Below are positions 14,701-26,700 of a stretch of 64,000 nt of DNA, piece after piece (the stretch's first letter is position 1; each line of letters opens with the position of its first letter). Under the pieces are notes generated by a model. That model was not told the origin of the DNA and did no database searches. It saw nothing but the letters and a program-made list of their open reading frames with translations. Position numbers and translations under genes: made by a program. Source of the stretch: Owenia fusiformis (lineage: Eukaryota > Annelida > Polychaeta > Sabellida > Oweniidae); the NCBI GenBank assembly GCA_903813345.2, contig CAIIXF020000008.1:6521341-6585340 (forward strand), given 5' to 3'.

Positions 14701-17700
14701 AACCCTAAGACAATTCAACCTCTAGACAAATCATTCTCTGGACAACTCATCCCTTAGATAACTCAACCCTAAGACAATTCAACCTCTAGACAAATCATTC
14801 TCTGGACAACTCATCACTTAGATAACTCAACCCTAAGACAATTCAATCTCTAGACAAATCATTCTCTGGACAACTCATCCCTTAGATAACTCAACCCTAA
14901 GACAATAGACTAGATGCGAGTAGAAATAATCTTGATTTACGTCATTAAATATTCAAAATCCAGTCAAAGTGATGTCATATTTGAAATCTGCATGTAAAAG
15001 TACATCTAAAATATGGTTTCGAAATTGTCTATCAACTTTGAAAATTTAATTTTTTTGAAAATGACTTCTTGTTCGGGTTGATTCCCCATAGACCCCATGT
15101 TACAAAATCACAAAAAGTGAATTATCTTTTCTTGTATTGGACAGATAACAATTTCTTTTACTGGACATATTTTAATTTGCATAACTATTAGATACATAAG
15201 GGTTATATGAAAATTGAACCACACAAATAATTGTAATTTAAGTTAAAGGGAACTTTCTACTACACCCGCCATGTTATCAGTGGAGACGATGGGCTCAATT
15301 GCCGTATCATATTGCAATTGAACGACGATACGGCAATTGCCGTATCGTCTTATTTTAATTCCAAATGCGCATGTCTAGCAATTCAGCGCTATTAAAGCAT
15401 AATACGGCAATTGCCGTATCGTGCGTCAATTTTATATATATATATATATATTTCTTTATTTCCCATTTAGCATGGAGTACAAAAATTTAAACATTTAACA
15501 CAACAGTGAAAATTAACCAAAAACAACGACACAAAACACATCTAAAGATTTAAGACAATAACAAAAAACACACAAAACAACAAAAACAATCCACATCTAA
15601 AATGTCAATGACAAGTAATAAAGTATCTATTAAAAAATCACAAACAGTGGTGGAAAGTCACATTTCTAAAAAATATTTGCATCACTCTAAAATGGAGTGG
15701 TAAGATCAATATTTAAAAGTTCTACAACAGTACACAAGAAAGGTAGTAGAATTGCCAAGACTTTTGAATTGTCTGTAAAACATAAGCTGGAGAGGCCTTT
15801 CACTGACACGCAAAAGGGGTTTTCTCGAAAATCCTTTTTGAACGACTCTATCTTAAGCCCAATTCTGTTACGGTTCAAGACATCGTTTAAGTTGTGTAGC
15901 ATTTCATTGCGAGCATCCTCAGTTTTGGAACAATCCAACAGTCCATGTGAAACCGAATCCGGAGTTAGCAGGCCACAGTGCTCACACAGGTTTTCATCAT
16001 TACTTAATGGAATTGTTAACAGTTTTGAGGCTACGGTGGCAAACTTTAGCATACCAGGGACGACCTTTGAGTGTTTTGAGTGTTTATTTTTTATTATCGC
16101 CCAAATACAACAGCCCTGGAAGGTCTATTAACACGACTCAAGCAAATATTATAATTCGAAATTCAATTTTACGCTGGTTTAAATTAAAAAGTCATTTTTA
16201 TACTTTCTAGGCTCCAGCGTAGTGCAATACTTAAATATAATCAATACTGCGCTTAACACTGAAACGCCGATCTTTGAAATTCTCCTCTTGAAAGTATGAT
16301 GTTTGATATCTCAAACGTACTGAGACAACCGATCTTACTTTGGATAAACATATTCAAAATTAGGTTTAGCATTTAAATCACTGATTTTTAATTACGAAAA
16401 TAGACTGAACCTAGTATCAACAAGATATATCAATTATTAGTCGGTTAGTATGGCCAGTATATTTAATCAAAACATTGTCGATTATTTGCGATATGAAATC
16501 TGTGAAAGATTCAGTTAAAAAGATTTTTCCTTGGGAAATGGGAAGGAAAGGGAAATGGTAGAATATTTGTCATTATCCACGAAAAAACAAAACTTAGTAG
16601 TAGATCTATTGCCCGTGGTAGATCGCTATAAAAACGTTCTTGGCAGTCTAATGTGCATGAAGGCATATAGTTTGACAAGTATTACGGAACTAAATACATG
16701 AAATAAAGTCTTCTTTGCGCATTTGCAATTGCAATAAAGGTTTCAAGAATTTCTTTATAATTATGAGTTTATTACTGTACGTATTTGAATGAAGTTTGTA
16801 TGATGTACATGTCTTTCCTCCTCCTATGTTGAAGCTGAGACTATACATATCTAATTGCGGGTGGCGCGACACGGGAGATACAACTCTCGGATAAAGTTTA
16901 AAATTCCTTTTATCTGTTTATGTTAGTCTCAGGTTGAAGTAAGTAGGTTTTCAGACGCAAAATGTAATATTTCCGCTGTAATATAATTACGAATTGAGGC
17001 TTAATACTAGTAAATGGAAATGATCAAATATGTATCAACATTTTTCAATCTGCGTGGATTCCGTGACAGTACACGTAACGATTCATACCTGTATGAAGTA
17101 TGCTGAAACGGCCGAGATCTGCTTATATATCGATACATGCGCGGCCTTGACAGAGCAAACCTACTAACCCACATACGTGTGCTACTAACCTAGATACGTC
17201 TAGCTAATTTGCATAATGTTGTTGCAGTCTGAATCCACTTTCTGGCTCTAAACTGGCTGTTTAAAAAATGGCATTTATTAGTCTATAACTCTGCTATTAG
17301 TTGACAGAGTTCGAAATAAATAAGACCATGGTTATGCTCGGAACTAAAGCTTCCTGATGGTTCCACTTTGTAGTGACCAAATTGCGAGAAAACTGAGGAA
17401 ATAGAAGGTAAATGCAATTTCTCGAATTCCAAGTTTCACATAAGAAATCCTGCGTTCTGATTGGCTGGCTTTCTAGCAGTCTCAATCCACTTTAGCTCTC
17501 CAAAGTCGCCGTTTTAGAAATGACACTTTTCGGTCTTTTTCTCCGCCATTTCTCGGTCGATTTCTAAAAGCATAATGTCATAGTGAAGCTGACAAAACCA
17601 GCTTCCCGATTGTATCATGTGCAACAGATAGGTGGAATTCGAGCGTGAAAAAGTTTCTCCATAACCGAAGATTCACTTGAGAAATACTGAGGAATCGGGC

Positions 17701-20700
17701 ATTCTGATTGGTCAGTTTTCCTGCATTCTCAAGTCACTTTCCCGACTCTAAACCGAGTTTCTAGAAATGGCACTTGCTACATACGTCTCTTGGTTTTGTT
17801 TCTGGGCGAATTGGTTGCTGGACGAAATTATCCAGGCAGCATTGTCCGTCTGAGAACAATGGTAATGCGAACGGTACTTAGTACTTTGAACGCGATCTAG
17901 TAATGACTTAAAGCCGAGACTTTTATACCTAAAACGTCAGTGTAAAGGATGAATCAAACCCAAAATGCATGCAGGAAGACGATGTTATTTATAAAAACGA
18001 TAAAATTAAAATGAAAACCTGTCTGGTTTCATGTTATTCTCGCCTCTGGAATGTCTGAAGAGCACCTTAACCCCCAAAGTACGTTTTTGTCTTTTGCCTA
18101 AAATAAGTGAAACTTTGAGAACCCACGGGAGTAATTGCACACGGCAGAATTTAAATGCACGCGAGGAAAAGTTTATTTTATATATGTTCTTCTAATATCA
18201 ATAAAAAAATTCATGCCATCTCTTTATTTAATATTGCCGAAATTAAGTACAAGGAGGGTCTGTTGCAATTTCACAATTTCAGGGATTTCAGGTTGTAATC
18301 GGCCCTTGTGCACTGGAGTAGAAATAAACGATATCTAGGACAAAATATTTCATGTCATTAAATTTAAACCCCCTTATTATGGAAAATACTTTAAAATTGT
18401 ACTTACTATGGATGTTATATGATTTAATATGAATTTGAAGTCCGGAATTGTTTAGATTTTTAAAAGATAACCGTCATTACAAATAATGACGTTCTATACG
18501 GCAATTGCCGTATCGCCGTTCAAATGCAGTATGATACGGCAATCGAGCCCATCTCCACTGGCTATCTGACCCGAACGAGCCACCTGGTGGTGAATCTGGT
18601 AACTACCTACTCGCATCTACGTTATTCAACCTCTAGACAAATCATTCTCTGGACAACTCATCCCTTAGATAACTCAACCCTAAGACAATTCAACCTCTAT
18701 AGACAAATCATTCTCTGGACAACTCATCCCTTAGATAACTCAACCCTAAGACAATTCAACCTCTATAGACAAATCATTCTCTGGACAACTCAACTCTAAG
18801 ACAATTCAACACCTAGACAACTCATTCTCTGGACAACTCATCCCTTAGACAATTCAACACCTAGACAACTCATTCCCTAAACAACTCATTCCCTAAACAA
18901 CTAAAGCAAGGCAATCTAGGATATTCCAAAATCAGAGGGTTGGATTTTTGCGTCACCCTGTATTTCTCTATTTAGCCTGTTGGTGGACAACTCTTGATCC
19001 GATTCCTGGCGCATCTTGGGCAGAACTTTGGCAAGGATGATATTATAACTGCATTGATGAACACATCACGACTACACATACTGCCAATGCTAAACCCAGA
19101 TGGTTACTCGATGGCTTATGGAAAATACCCCGCAGGTGGTGATAGTGTGTTAGTGTGCTTAGGTGATGAAGGAAGGTACATGAATATTGAATGGAATTTA
19201 AAATCACTATTTTGCCTAATGTCTTGTTATTCTAATCACTTCTTAGTTTTATGTGTCAGCTGAATGCCAGTGGAATGAACGTGTCGGATGAATTTCTAGA
19301 TTTGTGGGAAACATAGAGTTAGGGGGGAGGGAACATAAAAGTCATTTGAGACATTCTTCAAAAAGATGACCTTTAAAAGAAGATTTCTATAATCCTTGGA
19401 TAGAAAAAGCAGAAATTCAAAAATTTTAGACAAAAATGTAAGTTTCACATATCAACAGAATATAAGCCAAAGTGGTGTTGACTTTCCATATGGACTTATT
19501 TTGCATACTCACTTAAATATGCTATTTCATTATACTGTTTCATTATAGACACTCAACTAAACCAGCAGTTGATCTGAATAGAAATTTTGGGCCTGACTAT
19601 TTTAAAAAGAAATACAACCCAAAACCTGCAAACGAAACACTTGCAGTAAAGAAATGGCTGAAGGATTTCCCATTTGTAATGTCTTTATCATTTCATGGAG
19701 GATACTTGGTTGCTAGCTATCCATATGATAATAGTGAGGTTACTTTCTTGTGTACTCGTTTTTATATATTTTTATGGCACTGTTTAACATTCCAGTAAAA
19801 TATAGAAATGTACCACTGTACCAGTTTGGTTCTCAATGTCTCTGTGGTATTTAAATAAAACTTTTTGTTTATTAGTGACAGCCTCATCTTTGGAAATGTC
19901 AAATAAGAGAATTGATATATTTCACTGATTTTGACACATCCCAAACCAATATGAGTTTTATAGGAAAATGTCTGATCAATAGGCTTTGTAAAGGCTAGTT
20001 TTGCATAGTTTGGTTTCAATATAGATTTATACCATTCTACCATTGTAGTCCATGCCAATGCATGCGATAATACAAGTTCTGTACTTATAGAGCGTATACG
20101 TAAAAAGAAATCAGGTGGCACATACAAGTACAGCAAATCCCCTGATGATGATATCTTCAAGCAGATGGCTCTAACATATTCCTACAGCCATGGTAGAATG
20201 TATGCTGGGAAATATATGACTAGTTTATTCTGCACCAAAAACTTTGTTGATGGGATTACAAATGGTGCAGAGTGGTACTATATACAAGGTATATCAAATT
20301 ACAGGAGTCTATCAAATGAGGTCATACGTCCATTAACACAAAAATATCAAATAATTACAATAATATACACAGTATGTACATACAGCAATGTACTGAAATC
20401 AGGCAATGAAAGGTAGTCCTTTCCTATCTATATACCACCTTTAAATACAAACATAATACATTCACCCTAGCAACATATCATTTGAAATTACATTAACATG
20501 ATGCGAGACTCAACATTCAGCAGGAAATTAGAAATGTTTTGTATGCTGAGTCTCGCATTATGACAATGTAATTTCAAGCGAGCTATGTACATGTACATAG
20601 GGTGGCATTATACATTTGGTTTTACAGGTGGAATGCAAGATTACAACTATGTCAACTATGGCATCACTGCCATTACCATAGAAATGGAATGTTGTAAATT

Positions 20701-23700
20701 CCCAAAATACAGCATGATGGATCACCTGTGGCATGAAAATCTGGCATCTTTAATCAACTCTTGGAAATTCATAAACAAAGGTATTCCTCTTATTATTAAA
20801 TTGGATAGATGTCAAATGTACCACCTCAAAGAACAATGGGGTATGTTCATAATATCATGAGGTGAAATAAGAGGAGTGATCAATAAGTAATGGATGCTTT
20901 TTTACACAGATACTTTTTATTGACCAATACCTTTGATTTTCCTACCACCTCTTTTAACGGAATCCTAATTATTTAATTTTTTCAATTATTTTTATATTGC
21001 TTGGATAAAGGAGTTATAGTGCCAAAGTTACATAGATTAGTGAAAACATCCATCTATATTACAGGAATTAAAGGTATTATATCAGACTCCAAGGGCAATC
21101 CAGTGCCAAATGCTAAAGTTTACATAGATAAGAGAAAACATCCATTTATATTACAGGAATTAAAGGTATTATATCAGACTCAAAGGGCAATCCAGTGCCG
21201 AATGCTAAGGTTTACATAAATAAGAGAAAACATCCATTCACAAGTACAGCTGAGGGTGAATACTGGAGAATCCTACTTCCAGGAACATTTACCATTAGGG
21301 TGAGATTATTCTTCAGGGGATGATAAAATAATTTATACTTATGTTTAAAACAGAGAATAGAGATTATTAAAAAGACTCTACACAATACTGCCACCTGCTT
21401 GCTTTCACTTAATGTGAGTAAAAAATGATGTTCAATTTACCACATTGTTTTCAAGAAGGATGCTAAATATTTATACAAGGTAATCTTTTATAAGTTAAGT
21501 AATAATGATCACAGCATGACAATAAAAACCAAGTATCTGCTTTATTGTGAATTCCTATTACACTGTACATTATTCATATCTTATCATAGGACTACTTCAG
21601 AAGAAGAAAAGACGTGGGACAATATACAAGTACTGTATATAACATGTTTCTCTTTTTACTGTATTATTTCAGCATTCTGTATTGTAATTTATTTGTTTAA
21701 CAGGTTAAGGCAGATGGTTATAATGACTTCGAGCAGGAGATACTAGTAGGTGATTCCATATTATCAGAGGCTACAACAGTTAACATTACTCTTGTGTAAG
21801 CAAGTGATACCTCTCAATCCTATATCTATCAGATTTGTCCTTTTTTATGTATTGTTAATAGTAGAGACATAAATAAAATATTTTCTATTTACATCTGTGT
21901 ATGTTAACTGGCTTTTGTCTTAAAGTAGACAAGGAGAAATACAGCTTGTAATAAGTGTAATAACTATAACAAGGCATTAACATGCAAAATATCACCACCT
22001 GGCATTTGTTACAGACACCAACTGCTGAATACCAAAGACCAACATTCCACAAAAAGTTGGAGACTATAACAATATGTTGCCACTTTTGACATTATGATTC
22101 TAAATGAAACAACTGCTGAAAATGTGTTTTCATTGCATTTGATGGTCCCTGGAAAGTCCTAAATAAAACTGCCATTTGTTATGTTTTGTGTCATTACCAT
22201 TTTAAATTAATTTGCAAATAAAAATGAAGATCATCGTTAAGAATAAGGTTTCATTAAACAAACTCATCTTGTGAGACAATTAATTTCTTTTACATAAGAT
22301 ATCTTTTAAAAATTCATACGATTGACTTAATAAGTCTCTAGGATGTTTTTAAGTTGATCAAAGGAAAGCAAAGTATATAAAAAGATGCGATCTAATGGAT
22401 GTTTACATTAATTGCCATGGTGATTTTTCTTATGATGGTACATCATAAAATGGTGTTCCTAGACATTACAACAAATTCTATTTTTATATATTTTGAAAAA
22501 TATAAAATCATTATCACTAAAAAGTGTTATGGGACTGCAGGTTAGATTCATGTTATAACTGATATATTTAACATTTATATTAGCTTTAAAGTATATTATG
22601 CATGATATGATTGTGTAGCATTTTAAGTGAATCATTTTTAAAGGGTTCAAAGGCGCCTGTTTCATTAACCATGACATTTCTAGTCATGTTTATGTCATGT
22701 ATGTATTATATGCTTAATGGTTATTCTTGGTTCTGAAATGCAGTGGAAGATTTTGCTTTAACACAGAAAGTCATGAGTTTCAAACAAGTCGCAATCATAG
22801 TCTATTTTTTTATGGTTTCTAAAAGTTCATTAGAAGTAGCCACACTGACAGAGCTTGATGTAGAATCATGTTTCAAAACAGAGAAAGAAATTAAGGCTTT
22901 GCAGGATATCAACACAGTGATTAATAAATTTAAAACAGCTACTGGAATTGTATTAAAAGAGTTTATTACAAAGGACAAGGATGCATCTGAGAGTGAAGCA
23001 TTTTTGAAATTAGCAGATTCAGGGAAGCAGATCATCTTGAACCTGATAAAAGTTTACCCTGCGAATTGTAGTTTGAGAAGTCACTTTACAACACTCTATT
23101 GCCTGTTTGATGACTTAATGAAGAATGTAACTCATCAACGTCTAGAAGATACAGTTTTAAATATTGAGATACTGCAATCAACTCTTTCAGAAATTACAGA
23201 AATTAAAGGTAATAAATTTTTGATGATATGTCAATATGATAAATTAATGCACCTGATAGATATGCGTACAAAGCGTCATTGTCAACCATGTACCTGTTCT
23301 TTTAAACCATAGCTAATGGGCAAATGATCCGCTTTGAAATCAACATTATTTCATCTTGGCGATTTATGTCGAAAAATAAATATGATATATTTCAAACGTA
23401 ATATTCTATGTCTATATGAGTAATATTTACTTCATGATTCACATGAGAATAACAAGGCATTACATGCAAAATGTCACCACCTGAAATCTGTTACAGACAC
23501 TGACATGTCACCACTTGTTGTGGTGACATCAAAATGATAATTGTATTGATCACTCTTTCTGTTAAATAATATGCATGTAATAAGTTGATTTCAGCAATTT
23601 TCTTTTAGACAAATCCAGAGATACCAATATTATGAGATCAATAAGAAATCTTCAAACATATATAAGTTATGATGATATGGTAGGCATAATGAAGAATTTG

Positions 23701-26700
23701 ACAGAGAAGTACCCTTCCCAGATGTCTATGTACTCTATTGGCAAATCAGGAGAGGGGAGGGAAATCTGGGTAATGGCTGTTAGTGCCAACAAACCAGATG
23801 AGCATGTGTTGTTGAGACCAGAGTTAAAGTATGTTGGGGGAATACATGGTAATGAGGTAAGAGTATCTGGTCTTATCATATCATATAATTTTCATTTTTT
23901 AACTAAAAACTCTCTTTGCAATAAACTCCATCTCAATAATTAGTCTAAAACTTCATAAAGTGGCAATACTTTGAGAATTGGCAGTAAATTTAGAATTCAA
24001 TGCAGCATTTCCTCCCAGATTTTCAATTTTGCATAGTTGAGACTGGTTTCCTTGTGACATGGCCCATCGACAGTTTCTAGTTTGTGATACTGCAGGCCAT
24101 TGTCATCATACAATTCAACTTAATATTACAATGCTCTTTGGTAATATTTTCATTTAAGCCAGTTGGTGGACAACTCTTGATCCGATTCCTGGCACATCTT
24201 GGGCAGAACTTTGGCAAGGATGATACTATAACCGCATTGATGAACTCATCACGACTACACATACTGCCAATGTTAAATCCAGATGGTTACTCCATGGCTC
24301 ATGAAAATAACTCTAGAGGTGGTATTACTAAGGATATATGTAGAGGCAAATATGGAAGGTATTCATTTAAGTGAAACATTGATGAAAGAATAATCTAAAT
24401 ATTGCTTCTCCATGACAACCCATCCCTCTCTATTTGAAGTTGAGAAATACTTTAAAAGATTAAGATTTAAAAGATTTGACTTGATATTTATATGTTTATA
24501 GGGAACCTTGTTTCATTTTATCACAACCGTATATTTCAAATACTATGAAGGTCAAATAATCCATCACCCAATTAATATGAAAATAACGTTGCCAGATTCA
24601 AGATTAAACCTGTAACCTGTCTTCTTATAGATACACTACTGAACCAAAGATTCTGGATCTCAATCGGAATTTTGGGCCAGAGTTCTTCAAAAAGCATTAC
24701 AATCCTAAACCTGCAAAAGAGACATTTGCAGTAAAGAAATGGCTGGAAGATTTTCCATTTGTAATGTCTTTATCATTTCATGGAGGGGCTTTGGTGGCCA
24801 GCTATCCATATGACAACAGTAGGAAACATTTATTTTTCATGCACTTATTTAGACTTCTACATAACTAGGCTGTATGTCATAGTATTTAACAAAAATACAA
24901 TAAAACCTGTGTATGTGGAGTTCCACTTGGGAGTTGTTCCATTAACAGAGGTTCATTTAACAATAAGGCAATAGGTTGCAGGACTTGAAAAGCATTCCAC
25001 TTATATTATGGAAGTGTTCCACTTTACAGTTTTCTTGTAGTTAATTGACATATAGGAGGAGTTGTTCACTAAGAAGGCCAACATCTGTAATTTAACATCA
25101 TTAAACACGTTAATAAATAATGGTATGCATCTTGCACTTTGATATCCATGTAAAGCTTTTTCTGCTATCCCAAAAGCTTGGAAACCTATAATGTTCAATT
25201 TGGAACCTGTGAGCTGTTTTGTTGTTGATCAATTCATTCCGAAAGAAAGGTTTTTACATTTGATTTAATTGAAAGGGAATCAACAGTCATCATACAAGTG
25301 TACCTCTGATAGTCATCAGTTTTTTTTATTAGTATCATGGTATATTATGAAACCATGTATGATTACAGAACGTACCCGTAAATGTGACAGAGTAGAAGAC
25401 AAAAAGATGTACCATTACAACAAATCCCCTGATGATGATATCTTTCGCAAGATGGCTCTAACTTACTCATACAACCATGGACAAATGTATGCTGGGAGGA
25501 TGCTGCGTAATTTGTCATGCGGATCGACCTTTATTGATGGGATCACGAATGGTGCAGACTGGTTCTACATTGGAGGTATAGAACCTTATACATTAGCACA
25601 TAGGGAGATGCACACAGCATAGGTATAGAACCTTATACATTAGCACATAGAGAGATGCACACAGCATAGGTATAGAACCTTATACATTAGCACATAGAGA
25701 GATGCACACAGCATAGGTATAGAACCTTAAACATTAGCACATAGGGAGATGCACACAGCATAGGTATAGAACATTATACATTAGCACATAGAGAGATGCA
25801 CACAGCATAGGTATAGAACCTTAAACATTAGCACATAGGGAGATGCACACAGCATAGGTATAGAACATTATACATTAGCACATAGAGAGATGCACACAGC
25901 ATAGGTATAGAACCTTAAACATTAGCACATAGGGAGATGCACACAGCATAGGTATAGAACATTATACATTAGCACATAGGGAGATGCACACAGCATAGGT
26001 ATAGAACCTTATACATTAGCACATAGGGAGATGCACACAGCATAGGTATAGAACCTTATACATTAGCACATAGGGAGATGCACACAGCATAGGTATAGAA
26101 CCTTATACATTAGCACATAGGGAGATGCACACAGCATAGGTATAGAACATTATACATTAGCACATAGGGAGATGCACACAGCATAGGTATAGAACATTAT
26201 ACATTAGCACATAGAGAGATGCACACAGCATAGGTATAGAACCTTAAACATTAGCACATAGGGAGATGCACACAGCATAGGTATAGAACCTTATACATTA
26301 GCACATAGAGAGATGCACACAGCATAGGTATAGAACCTTAAACATTAGCACATAGGGAGATGCACACAGCATAGGTATAGAACATTATACATTAGCACAT
26401 AGAGAGATGCACACAGCATAGGTATAGAACCTTATACATTAGCACATAGGGAGATGCACACAGCATAGGTATAGAACCTTATACATTAGCACATAGAGAG
26501 ATGCACACAGCATAGGTATAGAACCTTAAACATTAGCACATAGGGAGATGCACACAGCATAGGTATAGAACATTATACATTAGCACATAGAGAGATGCAC
26601 ACAGCATAGGTATAGAACCTTATACATTAGCACATAGGGAGATGCACACAGCATAGGTATAGAACCTTATACATTAACACATAGAGAGATGCACACAGCA

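Larger units (their letters stand above)
14907..18623. mobile_element. 3.7-kb TIR element inserted in minisatellite
   Basis: Deleting 14907-18623 rejoins the flanking minisatellite as 'gacaat|attcaacc', within a 2-bp AT overlap, so this block is an insertion. It has matching ends: TAGATGCGAGTAG at 14911-14923 and its exact inverse at 18607-18619. Further in there is a second inverted pair, 'gtggaga(cg)atgggctc(a/g)attgccgtatc', near 15281-15310 and inverted at 18525-18560. Both sides carry the 20-bp perfect palindrome GATACGGCAATTGCCGTATC or a close form (near 15339-15360, 15401-15421 and 18497-18515). No transposase is visible. The inside holds a LINE 3' fragment (about 15430-16130) and three diverged ~240-bp direct repeats (17219-17800). 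Best read as a non-autonomous DNA transposon or foldback element with nested insertions. Confidence 0.75.

Noticed and set aside
15697-16131. Plus-strand 144-codon ORF
   Set aside because: Antisense shadow of the LINE C-terminal fragment.
21001-21219. Separate small gene with a transthyretin-like segment
   Set aside because: It is the out-of-frame read-through of the duplicated exon 7 copy of carboxypeptidase A.
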